Assembly: GCA_965659725.1 (NCBI GenBank)
Contig: CBFHXG010000007.1
Location: 19,759 to 83,758 of the forward strand
DNA from: Phaeocystidibacter sp965659725
GTDB lineage: Bacteria; Bacteroidota; Bacteroidia; Flavobacteriales; Schleiferiaceae
DNA: 64,000 bases
Reading direction: 5' to 3'
A program made the translations under genes and the position numbers. This document shows, piece after piece, positions 25,929 through 35,195 of the stretch; position 1 is the first letter of the stretch; each line of letters begins with the position of its first letter. The notes under the pieces are model-generated. The model was not told the origin of the DNA and did no database searches. It saw only the letters and a list, made by a program, of their open reading frames with translations.

Positions 25929-27485
25929 ATGGATAAGACCCGCATCCTATGGGTAGACGATGAGATCGATATGCTCAAACCCCATATCCTTTTCTTGGAA
26001 CAGAAGGGTTATGAAGTTGAAACATCCAATAATGGCGACGAAGCCCTTGATAAGGTGGAGGAAGCTCCGTTCGACATCGTCTTCCTGGATGAGAATATGC
26101 CAGGACTCAGCGGTCTCGAAACGCTTCAAAGATTGAAGTCCATCCGTGAATCCATGCCCATCGTGATGATCACCAAGAGTGAGGAAGAGCACATCATGGA
26201 GGATGCGATCGGACAGCAGATCTCGGATTACCTGATCAAACCTGTCAACCCGAATCAGATCCTGCTGACCCTAAAGAAGAATCTACAAAACCGACAGCTC
26301 GTCAACGAGAAGACCACCTCTTCCTACCAGCAGGAATTTAGGAAGATCAGTATGGAATTGGCTGAGGTGAGAACATGGAAAGACTGGGTAGACCTTTACC
26401 GCAAGTTGGTTTACTGGGAGCTCCAATTGGAAAAACTCGAAGATGAGGGTCTTCAACAGATCCTTATCTCCCAAAAAGAAGAGGCGAATAATCTATTCTC
26501 GCGTTTTGTAGAATCCGATTATGCCGATTGGATCGAAGATGCGGAGGGAGCTCCGATTTTGTCACATCGACTTGTTCGTCAAGAGCTTGCTCCAAAGTTG
26601 AGAGAAGGTAGACGAGTGATGATGGTGGTGATCGATAACCTTAGGTTCGACCAATGGAAGGTCCTACAACCCATGATCGAAGAGTATTTTCGGGTAGATA
26701 AGGAAGACATGTTCTTTAGTATCCTTCCTACCGCTACACAATTTGCCCGGAATGCACTATTTGCAGGTATGATGCCGGCGGCTATCGAGAAGAGATTCCC
26801 TGATAAATGGGTAGATGATACGGATGACGAAGGGAAGAACCTGAATGAAGCATTCTTCTTGAAGGCACAGATGGAGCTACTTGGATTAAAGGATACGCGT
26901 GTTAATTATACCAAGGTATCCAATCATCAAGCTGGAAAGAAACTAGCTGATAGCTTCGGCAATACGAGGAATTTCGACCTCAACGTGGTGGTCTACAACT
27001 TCGTGGATATCCTCTCGCATTCCAAGACCGAGATGGAAGTGATCAAGGAATTGGCCGATGACGATCGCGGCTACCGAAGTATCACGGAAAGTTGGTTCAA
27101 GAATTCTCCGCTTTTCGATCTACTACGTCAGGTGTCAGAAACCGATGATCTCGTCATGCTTACAACAGATCACGGAACGATCAATGTTACTCAGCCTTCC
27201 AAGTTGGTGGGCCAGCGCGATCTCAGTACCAACCTTCGTTACAAGGCGGGCAAGAACATGAGCTATGATAAGCGAGATGTGTTTGCGGTATCCGACCCCG
27301 AAACTATCGGTTTACCTAAGCGCCACCTCAGCGATGAGTACGTTTTTGCGAAAGGTGATAAGTTCTTTGCCTATCCAAACAACTACAATCACTACGTCAA
27401 GTACTTTAAGAACACCTATCAACACGGTGGATTGAGCCTTGAAGAGATGATCATCCCTTACGTTTGGTTGCGAGGCAAAGGATAG
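25929..27485 (+). CDS. porX: PorX: response regulator with PglZ domain, controlling type IX secretion
   Basis: A 518-residue protein with the PorX architecture. Receiver domain 1-120: 'ILWVDDE' acidic pocket, phospho-acceptor Asp54 in 'IVFLDENMPG', 'MITKSEE' and 'YLIKPVNP' switch residues. A helical linker (about 125-205) is followed by a PglZ/alkaline-phosphatase-like domain (210-518) with metal-site motifs 'MMVVIDNLRFDQW', 'ILPTATQFARNALFAG' and 'LMLTTDHGTINV'. In Bacteroidota, PorX with kinase PorY controls T9SS genes, and two T9SS cargo proteins are encoded at 50-55 kb. I start at ATG 25929; the longer frame to 25893 lacks support. No porY is in this window. Confidence 0.92.
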   Translation: MDKTRILWVDDEIDMLKPHILFLEQKGYEVETSNNGDEALDKVEEAPFDIVFLDENMPGLSGLETLQRLKSIRESMPIVMITKSEEEHIMEDAIGQQISDYLIKPVNPNQILLTLKKNLQNRQLVNEKTTSSYQQEFRKISMELAEVRTWKDWVDLYRKLVYWELQLEKLEDEGLQQILISQKEEANNLFSRFVESDYADWIEDAEGAPILSHRLVRQELAPKLREGRRVMMVVIDNLRFDQWKVLQPMIEEYFRVDKEDMFFSILPTATQFARNALFAGMMPAAIEKRFPDKWVDDTDDEGKNLNEAFFLKAQMELLGLKDTRVNYTKVSNHQAGKKLADSFGNTRNFDLNVVVYNFVDILSHSKTEMEVIKELADDDRGYRSITESWFKNSPLFDLLRQVSETDDLVMLTTDHGTINVTQPSKLVGQRDLSTNLRYKAGKNMSYDKRDVFAVSDPETIGLPKRHLSDEYVFAKGDKFFAYPNNYNHYVKYFKNTYQHGGLSLEEMIIPYVWLRGKG

Positions 27486-27519
27486 TCTTTGAAATGGTTT
27501 CAAGTGCACTTTTTGCGCT

Positions 27520-27527
27520 TACCTTTG
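27520..27527 (+). promoter_or_regulatory. -7 box (TACCTTTG) for tsaE
   Basis: Exact TAnnTTTG, 4 nt (CCGC) before the GTG start at 27532. A TTTC at 27498-27501 is 18 nt upstream and could be the -33 element. Confidence 0.65.
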
Positions 27528-27531
27528 CCGC

Positions 27532-27957
27532 GTGAAAATCCAATTGGATCAATTAGACGAGCTTCCAGCTGTAGCAAAGACTTTGCTGAATGGTATTCCG
27601 AAAGGGGTAGTGCTATTCCAAGGTCCTATGGGTGCTGGAAAAACGACTATCATCACGGAGCTTTGTAAACAGCTCGGTGTAGAAGATGCGATGAGCTCTC
27701 CTACCTTCTCATTGGTCAATGAATATGCAACGAAGGAAGGTGATCCGATCTATCATTTCGACTTCTACCGAATTGAAGATGAGGAGGAAGCTATGGACAT
27801 GGGATATGAGGACTACTTTTGGAGTGGGAGCTGGTGTTTCGTGGAATGGCCAGAAAAAATTCCTAACTTGTTGCCTCGCGAATTTAGCCTAATACGAATC
27901 GAGTATGCTGACCACACGCGCACAATCTCTGTGAGCATACCTGAAAGTTCCCTATGA
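27532..27957 (+). CDS. tsaE: TsaE, tRNA threonylcarbamoyladenosine biosynthesis ATPase
   Basis: A 141-residue P-loop ATPase needed for the universal t6A37 modification of ANN-decoding tRNAs, working with TsaB, TsaC and TsaD (not in this window). Walker A 'GPMGAGKTT' at residues 31-39, the family motif 'SSPTFSLVNEY', 'HFDFYRIED' and 'WPEKI' are all present, and length is normal. It starts with GTG, 4 nt after an exact promoter box. It is followed after about 100 nt by alanine dehydrogenase, a frequent neighbour in this phylum. Confidence 0.93.
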   Translation: MKIQLDQLDELPAVAKTLLNGIPKGVVLFQGPMGAGKTTIITELCKQLGVEDAMSSPTFSLVNEYATKEGDPIYHFDFYRIEDEEEAMDMGYEDYFWSGSWCFVEWPEKIPNLLPREFSLIRIEYADHTRTISVSIPESSL

Positions 27958-28057
27958 AATTTTTGAAGAATCTTATCCTCACGCGATTTTTGTGTAGAAT
28001 GACGCAAGGCAAGCTAGCCAAGCGATGGACCATGTGACTTACACCATTTGATCGACC

Positions 28058-29263
28058 ATGACCGAACCCAATTACTTTTCCTTTTCGAGTACTCAGCTCA
28101 TTCCACAAGAGGAGCGCATTGCTGTGAGTAAAAAGAAGGGTAGACTGCAGATAGGTGTCCCCCGTGAAACCTGTATGCAAGAAAATCGAGTGGCTCTTAC
28201 CCCAGAAGGAGTGCATCTGCTTGTATCCCACGGTCATGAGGTTTTGGTTGAAACCAAAGCGGGCGAGGGAGCCTATTACACCGATAATGACTTTTCGGAA
28301 GCGGGAGCTCAAATAGCCTATTCATCCAAGGAGGTGTTTGAGTGCAATGTTGTGCTGAAGGTTGAACCACCATCCATGGAGGAGCTCGACTTGATGAAAA
28401 AGAAGCAGACGTTGATATCGGCCCTCCAACTGAAGACCTGTACAAAGGAGTATTTCCAAAAGTTGATGTCGAAGCAGGTGACCGCCATCTCTTACGAGAA
28501 TATTCGAGACGAAGAGGGCCAAGTGCCTATCGTACGATGTATGAGTGAGATCGCCGGAAATGCAAGTATCCTCATCGCGGCTGAATACCTCAGTAACGTA
28601 AACAATGGAAAGGGTTACATCATGGGTGGGATCACTGGAGTTCCACCTACCGAGGTTGTGATCATTGGCGCCGGAACCGTAGGAACATACGCTGCAAGGA
28701 CTGCAATGGGAATGGGCGCTAATGTGAAGGTCTTCGACCGTTCTTTGGCTCGATTGAAACGACTTCAGGCGAGTATGCCTAATCCGCTCTACACGTGTAT
28801 TATCCAGCCTAAGTTGTTGGAAAAGGCGCTTCGTAGATGTGATGTAGCCATTGGAGCCATGCGCTCAGAGGATGGCCGTACGCCGTGTGTGGTGACAGAA
28901 GACATGGTTACTAAGATGAAACCTCGTTCGGTAATTGTTGATGTGTCCATCGACCAAGGAGGGTGTTTTGAGTCGAGTGAGCTGACCTCTCACGAAAAAC
29001 CGATCGTTGTGAAACACGATGTGATCCACTACGGTGTGCCCAATATCGCTTCTCGCGTTTCCAGAACCGCTTCTTTTTCATTGAGTAATATCTTCTCACA
29101 ACTACTATTGACCTTCGGAGATGAAGGCGGAGTAGAGGATGTGCTAAGGTTCAGAAAGGATGTTCGCGCTGGAATGTACATGTACAACGGGGTTCTCACG
29201 AGCAAGGCCATCGGCGAGTGGTTCGACCTTCCTTACTCTGATAGCAACCTCCTTTTCGGATAG
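28058..29263 (+). CDS. ald: Alanine dehydrogenase
   Basis: A 401-residue enzyme for reversible oxidative deamination of L-alanine to pyruvate and ammonia with NAD. After a 27-residue N-terminal extension comes the family start 'LQIGVPRETCMQENRVALTPEGVHLLVSHGHEVLVE'. The Rossmann segment 'TEVVIIGAGTVGTYAARTAMGMGANVKVFDRS' (about 205-236) binds NAD, with 'CDVAIGAMRSEDGRTPCVVTEDMV' and 'DVSIDQGGCFESS' further on. Length is about 30 residues above the canonical 370, due to the extension usual in Bacteroidota homologues. Confidence 0.93.
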   Translation: MTEPNYFSFSSTQLIPQEERIAVSKKKGRLQIGVPRETCMQENRVALTPEGVHLLVSHGHEVLVETKAGEGAYYTDNDFSEAGAQIAYSSKEVFECNVVLKVEPPSMEELDLMKKKQTLISALQLKTCTKEYFQKLMSKQVTAISYENIRDEEGQVPIVRCMSEIAGNASILIAAEYLSNVNNGKGYIMGGITGVPPTEVVIIGAGTVGTYAARTAMGMGANVKVFDRSLARLKRLQASMPNPLYTCIIQPKLLEKALRRCDVAIGAMRSEDGRTPCVVTEDMVTKMKPRSVIVDVSIDQGGCFESSELTSHEKPIVVKHDVIHYGVPNIASRVSRTASFSLSNIFSQLLLTFGDEGGVEDVLRFRKDVRAGMYMYNGVLTSKAIGEWFDLPYSDSNLLFG

Positions 29264-29306
29264 GTCACTTTCCATGATTTTTTAAAGGCCATTGGATCAT
29301 CGGGTT

Positions 29307-29314
29307 TATCTTTG
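29307..29314 (+). promoter_or_regulatory. -7 box (TATCTTTG) for the small membrane-anchored protein gene
   Basis: Exact TAnnTTTG, 5 nt (CCGGC) before ATG 29320. Confidence 0.65.
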
Positions 29315-29319
29315 CCGGC

Positions 29320-29718
29320 ATGAAAATGATGAAACGTGTCGGTTACTACCTGATCGGTGTTGCATTGGGAACCTTGATGGTGATCTTCTTCTTTGGGGAT
29401 AGAGATATTAAATGTTCCTATTTTCCTACCGATAGGGTCCTTTCTGACCTGCAGAAGAAAGAGATCCTCCTCGCGCATCCTGCCGCGTGCCCGGCTAGTT
29501 GTTTAGAGAATGATTCCGCCTTTTTCTACGATGCTATTCGTCGTTCCGAGATCGATTTTGGATACAATCAAAGAGGTACAGATCACACCTGTAATGAGTA
29601 TTTGCTTAATTATCAGGATGGTGAATTCGCTCACCGCATTTACATCAGGAACTGCGATAGTACGGCTACTGTTCGAGAATTGATCTTAGACGAAGATTAT
29701 CCGTGTGAATGTCCTTGA
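29320..29718 (+). CDS. Small membrane-anchored protein, DUF4258-like
   Basis: A 132-residue protein. One hydrophobic helix (about 8-25, 'LIGVALGTLMVIFFFG') would anchor it with the rest outside the cytoplasm. The soluble part has four Cys in 'AACPASCLEN', 'DHTCNEY' and 'RNCDSTA', plus 'DYPCECP' at the end, suggesting disulfides. The segment 'SEIDFGYNQRGTDHTCNEYLLNY' resembles DUF4258-type beta-rich domains seen next to ald in related genomes; I am only moderately sure of the family. It has its own strong promoter box. A hairpin TCCTTG-ATCGG-CAAGGA overlaps the stop at the convergent junction with the proline dehydrogenase gene. Confidence 0.65.
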   Translation: MKMMKRVGYYLIGVALGTLMVIFFFGDRDIKCSYFPTDRVLSDLQKKEILLAHPAACPASCLENDSAFFYDAIRRSEIDFGYNQRGTDHTCNEYLLNYQDGEFAHRIYIRNCDSTATVRELILDEDYPCECP

Positions 29719-29728
29719 TCGGCAAGGA

Positions 29729-30925
29729 TCACTGAGCGATAGTAGCAGGTTGATGCTTCTCTTGGCGACGTCTTCTCAATTCCGCTTTGATCAAGCCTAG
29801 CTCTCTACCTGTTTGTCCTTTTACCGAAGTATTCTCCTCAGCACGACGTATCAAGTAAGGCATCACATCCTTCACAGGGCCAAATGGTAAATACTTCACG
29901 ACATTGTAACCTGCAGCAGCTAGGTTAAAGCTGATGTGGTCGCTCATTCCGTAAAGCTGAGCAAACCAGATACGTCTGTCACCTGGGTCGATGCCGTATT
30001 CGGCCATCAAGCTAACTAAAAGCTGGCTAGAGGCCTCGTTGTGTGTGCCGCAAACGAAGTTTACCCTGTCGATGTGTTCCATCAACAAACGTATGCCAAG
30101 GTCATAATCGCGATCCGTGGCGGCCTTGTCTGGTTGGATCGGATCTTCATAGCCCATTTCCTCGGCACGATTCCTCTCCTTCTCCATGTATGCACCACGC
30201 ACGATCTTCACCCCATAGAAATATCCATTCTCTTCAGCGTGTTTCACGCTCTCTTGAAGGAAAGCCAAACGATCATGGCGATAGAATTGGATCGTATTCA
30301 ATACGACCACTCGCTCCTTGTTGTACTTCATCTGTAGGGAAGCAACAATGTCGTCCACGGCCTTTTGGATCCAAGTTTCCTCTGCGTCCACCATTACCGG
30401 AATCCCGGATTCGTAGGCGGCACGCGCGATATCATCGAAACGGTGAACAACGCGATCCCATTCCAGTTGCTCATTCTTGGAAAGTGGTTCACCGGCACTT
30501 TTTTTGGCCAGTAGATCGAATCTACTCATGCCAGTGGGTTTAAAAACAGAGATCGGAACTCCAACCTTTTCAGAAGCGTATTGGATGGTGCGAATGATGG
30601 TGTCGCGAGTGCGATCGAAGTCTTCTTCACGCTCCTTTCCTTCAACGCTGTAATCGAGGATACTTGCCACACCTGCTGCGATCAACTCATCGATGGACTT
30701 CGAGCAATCGCGGATGCTCTCGCCACCACAGAATTGATTGAACACAGTGGCCTTAATCAGACCCTTGACCGGAAGGTGTGCCTTGAAGGCGAACTCCGTT
30801 AAGACCTTTCCAACCTGAACGATCCAAGAGGCCCCAAGGGTGCTGAAGAGTACATAGCTTTTGCGCAACTGAAAGTTACTCATGTTGCGAAACGCAGTAG
30901 CCGTATCCGAAAAGTTTATGAGCAT
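29729..30925 (-). CDS. Proline dehydrogenase
   Basis: A 398-residue monofunctional flavoenzyme (PRODH) oxidising L-proline to pyrroline-5-carboxylate and passing electrons to the quinone pool. The TIM-barrel motifs are clear: 'PISVFKPTGMSRFDLLAK', 'VMVDAEETWIQKAVDDI', 'GVKIVRGAYMEKERNRAEEMGYEDPIQPDKAATDRDYD' (FAD/substrate region), 'FVCGTHNEAS' and 'VVKYLPFGPVKDVMPYLIRRAEEN' (substrate carboxylate Arg pair near the end). It lacks the P5C dehydrogenase half of PutA. It is monocistronic and convergent with the preceding gene. Confidence 0.94.
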   Translation of the reverse strand: MLINFSDTATAFRNMSNFQLRKSYVLFSTLGASWIVQVGKVLTEFAFKAHLPVKGLIKATVFNQFCGGESIRDCSKSIDELIAAGVASILDYSVEGKEREEDFDRTRDTIIRTIQYASEKVGVPISVFKPTGMSRFDLLAKKSAGEPLSKNEQLEWDRVVHRFDDIARAAYESGIPVMVDAEETWIQKAVDDIVASLQMKYNKERVVVLNTIQFYRHDRLAFLQESVKHAEENGYFYGVKIVRGAYMEKERNRAEEMGYEDPIQPDKAATDRDYDLGIRLLMEHIDRVNFVCGTHNEASSQLLVSLMAEYGIDPGDRRIWFAQLYGMSDHISFNLAAAGYNVVKYLPFGPVKDVMPYLIRRAEENTSVKGQTGRELGLIKAELRRRRQEKHQPATIAQ

Positions 30926-30958
30926 TCGCTACCTATAATTCTGTGTAATGCAAGCCTA

Positions 30959-30966
30959 CAAATATA
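30959..30966 (-). promoter_or_regulatory. -7 box (TATATTTG) for the proline dehydrogenase gene
   Basis: Exact TAnnTTTG on the minus strand, 33 nt before ATG 30925. A minus-strand TTTG at 30980-30983 is only 13 nt further upstream, a little short for a -33 element. Confidence 0.5.
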
Positions 30967-31042
30967 CTTCACAGTGCATCAAAAAAACATCATCTTTGTC
31001 TCTCAACAGCACAATGTGCAAGGTGTTTAGTTGCTGTCAAAA

Positions 31043-32131
31043 ATGAGTATGAATCACCGACTTACCAAATTCGGAAAAGTATATGCCACGCTTGAGGCTG
31101 TAATTGACTTGAATTCAGTGCTTAAGGTCTATAACGACCGAGGTGTGAAAGTGTTTTTCTTGGTAGATGAGAATACCCATGAGGCCTGTCTTCCTCCGCT
31201 ATTACAAGAATTACCCGATCTAGGGGAGTATGAAGTGTTGGAGGTGCCGCCTGGTGAGGCTTCTAAATCGATCGAAGTATCCTACCAACTTTGGGGTGCG
31301 TTGAGTGAATTGGGAGCAGACCGACATTCTCTGTTGGTCAATGTTGGTGGAGGCATGATAACCGACCTTGGTGGATTCATTGCTTCAACGTACAAGAGAG
31401 GTGTTCCATTCGTGAACGTACCGACATCGCTACTTGCCATGGTAGATGCTGCCGTTGGTGGAAAGACTGGCGTTGATGTGGGAGGTGTGAAGAATATGGT
31501 GGGCACTTTTTCTAGTTCAGAAGGGGTGTTTATCGTTCCAGATTTCTTGTATTCGCTTCCCGATCGTGAATTGATAGCCGGCTTTGCAGAGGTGGTGAAA
31601 CACGCATTAATCTCGTCACCTGAACGATGGAGGGCCGTGAAGTCCTGCAAACCACAAGATCTGAGGGAGAACCAGGATCTAGTAAGGGATAGTTTAAGTG
31701 TAAAACTAGACATCGTTGAATCCGACCCTCTAGAAAAGGGAGATCGGAAGTTCCTCAACTTTGGCCACACCCTTGGTCATGCGATAGAAAGTCATTTTCT
31801 AGAAACTCAGCCCGATCATGCGCTCCTACATGGTGAAGCCGTGGCGATCGGAATGTGGCTCGAGCTTGAACTGTCGGTGAAGAACTGCGGTTTGGATCCT
31901 TCCATCAAAGAGGGGATACAAGGTTATTTAACTAGTATTTTTCCGAAGCCAGAGTTGGCCAAGGAGTCTTGGGAAGATATTCTCGCATGGTTGAAGCACG
32001 ATAAGAAGAATGAATCAGGTGCGGTACGCTTTGTATTGCTCGAATCTCTTGGAAAGCCGGTGGCGAATGTCGAAATTGATAAGGATCAAATAATCGATGC
32101 ACTCGCTAGCTGGAATTCACAACATGACTAA
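31043..32131 (+). CDS. aroB: 3-Dehydroquinate synthase
   Basis: A 362-residue shikimate-pathway enzyme converting DAHP to 3-dehydroquinate with NAD and a divalent metal. Motifs: 'NVGGGMITDLGGFIASTYKRGVPFVNVPTSLLAMVDAAVGGKTGVD' (NAD and substrate binding, about 98-143), 'GFAEVVKHALI' (Glu metal ligand), and 'NFGHTLGHAIESHF' and 'LLHGEAVAIGM' (His ligands). I start at ATG 31043; the frame extends to TTG 31031. The stop overlaps the aroA start by 8 nt, so the two pathway genes are translationally coupled. Confidence 0.95.
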   Translation: MSMNHRLTKFGKVYATLEAVIDLNSVLKVYNDRGVKVFFLVDENTHEACLPPLLQELPDLGEYEVLEVPPGEASKSIEVSYQLWGALSELGADRHSLLVNVGGGMITDLGGFIASTYKRGVPFVNVPTSLLAMVDAAVGGKTGVDVGGVKNMVGTFSSSEGVFIVPDFLYSLPDRELIAGFAEVVKHALISSPERWRAVKSCKPQDLRENQDLVRDSLSVKLDIVESDPLEKGDRKFLNFGHTLGHAIESHFLETQPDHALLHGEAVAIGMWLELELSVKNCGLDPSIKEGIQGYLTSIFPKPELAKESWEDILAWLKHDKKNESGAVRFVLLESLGKPVANVEIDKDQIIDALASWNSQHD

Positions 32132-33341
32132 GCTCGAATTTTCTTCCGATCATCTCTCTGGGCCTTTAAAGGTTGAGGTGCCTCTTTCCAAAAGCGTGGC
32201 GAACAGGTGGCTGATCCTTGAAGCGCTGTTTCCAGAATTCATCGAAAAGAATGATCTGTCGGAGGCCAGGGACACACGCATACTACGCGAAGCCCTGCTC
32301 TCCACTGATGAGAAGATCGATATTCAAGATGCGGGCACCGCCATGCGATTTGCTACGGCTTATTTTTCTGTTCAGTACAAGAGGCGGACGTACCTACATG
32401 GTACGGATCGTATGCACGAACGTCCCATTGCTCCGTTGGTGAATGCACTCAGGGATCTTGGTGGTGAAATTCGATATGAGAAAACCAAGGGTTATCCACC
32501 GCTTTCTATCTATGGCAAGCATCTCAGAGGCGGTGAAGTGTACATACCCGCCGACATGAGCAGTCAGTTCATTTCTGCATTGATGCTGATAGCCCCAGCT
32601 ACGAACGATGGGGTGTTAATCAATCGGACGTCTAGGTCGGTTTCGCAGCCTTATGTGGACATGACAGCCGCTGTATTGCGACAAGCAGGTGTTGAAGTAA
32701 ACGATGAGGGAACTCGGATCCACGTTCATGGCAAGCCAACTAAAAGGATCGTTGGTCCCACCGAGGGAGATTGGAGTGCCGCGGCTGCGTTCTTTGCATG
32801 GGTAGCGGTATCTGGTCAAACCATTCATGTGGCCGGTCTGTCGGCTGATTCCGTTCAAGGGGATGTGGTCCTACTGGATTGGGCGACCGAGCTTGGGCTC
32901 AAATGTGAATGGGTTAATGAAATGCTCGAGGTGAGTCGGGTTTCCATTCCAGAAGACGATTTCAACCTGGATTTCTTGGATCACCCTGACCTTGCTCAAT
33001 CCTTGGTTATGGCAGCAATAGGTCAAGGTAGGTCGGGGAAAGTGACAGGTCTACGGACCTTGAGGTTGAAAGAAACCGACCGAGTTGCGGCTTTGGTAGA
33101 ATCCATCGAGAAGTTAGGAGGTGAAACGACCTCTACTGGCGGTGCGTTGTATTGGACGGTTGACAATCTCAATTTCGATAACGCGCAGTTTGACGTTTTC
33201 GATGATCACCGAATGGCCATGGCGCTTGCCCCGGTCGCATTCCTCAACCCCATTGAGATCAATGATCCATCCGTAGTTGAGAAGTCCTTCCCAAATTTCT
33301 GGGGGGAAATGGCGAAACTCGGACTACGTTCTCAGGTCTAA
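32124..33341 (+). CDS. aroA: 3-Phosphoshikimate 1-carboxyvinyltransferase (EPSP synthase)
   Basis: A 405-residue enzyme joining shikimate-3-phosphate and PEP. 'VEVPLSKSVANRWLILEALF' corresponds to the usual P-G-S-K-S-x-x-N-R start with L-S-K in place of G-S-K. 'IQDAGTAMRFATAYF' is the A-G-T-A-x-R loop, and 'LRLKETDRVAAL' the late catalytic K-E-T-D-R. ATG 32124 overlaps the aroB end; the earlier in-frame start at 32097 lies deep in aroB. The 3' end overlaps the convergent helix-hairpin-helix gene by 18 nt. At 405 residues it is somewhat short (typical about 425). Confidence 0.93.
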   Translation: MTKLEFSSDHLSGPLKVEVPLSKSVANRWLILEALFPEFIEKNDLSEARDTRILREALLSTDEKIDIQDAGTAMRFATAYFSVQYKRRTYLHGTDRMHERPIAPLVNALRDLGGEIRYEKTKGYPPLSIYGKHLRGGEVYIPADMSSQFISALMLIAPATNDGVLINRTSRSVSQPYVDMTAAVLRQAGVEVNDEGTRIHVHGKPTKRIVGPTEGDWSAAAAFFAWVAVSGQTIHVAGLSADSVQGDVVLLDWATELGLKCEWVNEMLEVSRVSIPEDDFNLDFLDHPDLAQSLVMAAIGQGRSGKVTGLRTLRLKETDRVAALVESIEKLGGETTSTGGALYWTVDNLNFDNAQFDVFDDHRMAMALAPVAFLNPIEINDPSVVEKSFPNFWGEMAKLGLRSQV

Positions 33342-35195
33342 TTTCAGGTGATACTCCAGGCCTATCTGCCATTGGTCGGCTCCAAGTCTTTCATCTAAGC
33401 CACTTCCTCGTTTATTGACATCGGTTCTCCGATCGTATTGAACGGAGAATTGGATCTTATGTGACCCCCAACTCTTTTCCAACACCACAGAGCTACCTGC
33501 ACCATTTCCATGCAATGCACCTATTCTCATTTGAAGGGTGGTAGAGGGAAGCATCAAGTAGAGGGGAAGACCAGTGAAGGCTCGATGACTAAAAACCAAC
33601 AGTCGTGTTTTCAAAGTTCCTTTTTGATGTGTGAACTGGCCACTTATAGCCACCGATATCTCGCTGGGCTTGGAGAAATGCAGATCAGTTCGAAATCGTG
33701 TTTTCACGAAACCCGACACCCATTCGATGGAACCACGACCATACCTTCGAGTTTCGTTTTCCGTACGCCGTGTGCGCCAGTTCAAGCTCCAGTTAGAGGT
33801 ATAGTTCTTCTGAGAAAGATCGACCTGGTATCCGGAACGGATCTTTCCAGTGTTGGCTTGCAACGCATGATAAAGCGCAAAAGAGGTCGAGATGGACGAG
33901 AAGTGAAAGGTCATGAATCCCGTTGAAGAGCATACATCGCTTCCATTGATAAATGGAGAGTTGGTTGGCGCTAGTGACGATCGATAGTCACGACCTATCC
34001 TATGTCCTCTTATTCCGAATTCCACTTTTTCTGCACGATAGCTCATCGCGGCATTCAGGGCTAGCTCGCCATTGAGGTCCATGGCCCATTCAGAAGTGAT
34101 GTAGGTATGCTGACGTACCCATTGTAAGTAGATCGACTGACCTCCAAAATGACGCCTTTCATCGAATACCAATTCACTGGTGGTAAGGTGCGCAGCATAG
34201 GCTAGGTTCCAGTAGCCTTCATTGTACCTAATTTGACCTTGTAAGGTCCGGAAAAGTGCATTTTTTCTGCGCTCAATCTCGGTGATCGTTCGGTGTATGC
34301 CTCCTGTTGGCAAGCTGAGAATGGTCTGATCTTCTATTCTTGCATCTCGATTGATTGAGCCTACAAAGCCAGAATATTGCCACTTTCCTTTGGTGTGACT
34401 TCCATAAAGACCATTCCATAGTTCGTTTTCATTTGCGCCATCACTTGGCCTTGTCGAGCCTCCTTTAGGGTGAATGTTCGGCCCGGACGGTAAAGCGGAG
34501 AAAAAGCTACCTCCGCGCAGTAGCCCTGTGAATTGACCAAGCCTGTGTGTACCGATCGAAAAGTGGGTCTTTCTACTTGGTGTCCAAAGCAGGTATCCGC
34601 TTATGTGGTCGAAGCCTTGCTCATTCCAATCCTCTCCCGCATCGCGCTGCCATCGTAATCCACCGGTAAAAGGACCAGCTTCGAGACGAAGTCGGCCTTG
34701 ATCCTGAAAAGCGGGGCCAGCATAAGCCTGTTCCAAGTACCCTCTCTTTTTTGGGTCATCCGTCTTTACACCTAAACTCAGCTGAACGACATCGATAGAT
34801 GACATGCTGGATATCCACTCTGGTGTCGGCCTCCCTAAACTCAAGAATGGCTGGCGTAGCTTCACCCAGTCGGCATCGATCCCATACACATTGGTCAACT
34901 CTCCCCAGTCCAAGAAGTCGCCTGCGCTACTCGTGTAGTATGTTATGTTCACCGCTTCAATGAATGTTATCAATGGATGCTTCGACAGTTCATCTGGATC
35001 TCGGAGTTGAACGCTCATCGGATTGTCGAGGTAATAGTAGAGCTCGTCCTGCAAGATCTCGAGATCTGATGTTGTCAATATGTTGTCATCTGTGATCCGT
35101 TGTGTTACCACTTCGACAACATCTACTTGAGCCATTAGTATGGAAGTAGTGAGGCACGCGAGTAAAAGGAGGGAGGACCTATCGTTTCCACACAT
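33324..35195 (-). CDS. Helix-hairpin-helix plus outer-membrane-like protein
   Basis: A 623-residue exported protein. Signal peptide 1-22 ('CLTTSILMAQ'). Residues about 35-110 contain ComEA-like helix-hairpin-helix segments in an exported setting ('LRDPDELSKHPLITFIEAVNITYYTSSAGDFLDWGELTNVYGIDADWVK'). The remainder is rich in alternating aromatic/polar beta-strands ('RLEAGPFTGGLRWQRD', 'FSIGTHRLGQFTGLLRGGSF'), as in outer-membrane barrels. This architecture is known in Bacteroidota but has no established function that I can name. It lies after and overlaps by 17 nt the 256-residue envelope gene, so both are one operon. Its 3' end overlaps aroA by 18 nt. Confidence 0.7.
   Translation of the reverse strand: MCGNDRSSLLLLACLTTSILMAQVDVVEVVTQRITDDNILTTSDLEILQDELYYYLDNPMSVQLRDPDELSKHPLITFIEAVNITYYTSSAGDFLDWGELTNVYGIDADWVKLRQPFLSLGRPTPEWISSMSSIDVVQLSLGVKTDDPKKRGYLEQAYAGPAFQDQGRLRLEAGPFTGGLRWQRDAGEDWNEQGFDHISGYLLWTPSRKTHFSIGTHRLGQFTGLLRGGSFFSALPSGPNIHPKGGSTRPSDGANENELWNGLYGSHTKGKWQYSGFVGSINRDARIEDQTILSLPTGGIHRTITEIERRKNALFRTLQGQIRYNEGYWNLAYAAHLTTSELVFDERRHFGGQSIYLQWVRQHTYITSEWAMDLNGELALNAAMSYRAEKVEFGIRGHRIGRDYRSSLAPTNSPFINGSDVCSSTGFMTFHFSSISTSFALYHALQANTGKIRSGYQVDLSQKNYTSNWSLNWRTRRTENETRRYGRGSIEWVSGFVKTRFRTDLHFSKPSEISVAISGQFTHQKGTLKTRLLVFSHRAFTGLPLYLMLPSTTLQMRIGALHGNGAGSSVVLEKSWGSHKIQFSVQYDRRTDVNKRGSGLDERLGADQWQIGLEYHLKLDLRT

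Noticed and set aside
27954..28037. A 27-residue frame overlapping the tsaE stop (ATGA), starting M-K-F-L-K-N-L
   Set aside because: Coupled start looks tempting, but the product is very short and basic, with no domain or signal and no promoter of its own; it more likely is the leader region of ald.
30043..30543. 166-residue plus-strand frame within the proline dehydrogenase gene
   Set aside because: Antisense to a clearly coding gene with intact family motifs; the translation is rich in R, H, P, S and has no recognisable domain.
31282..31770. 162-residue minus-strand frame in aroB
   Set aside because: Shadow of aroB; Ser/Pro-rich translation and no promoter or neighbours.
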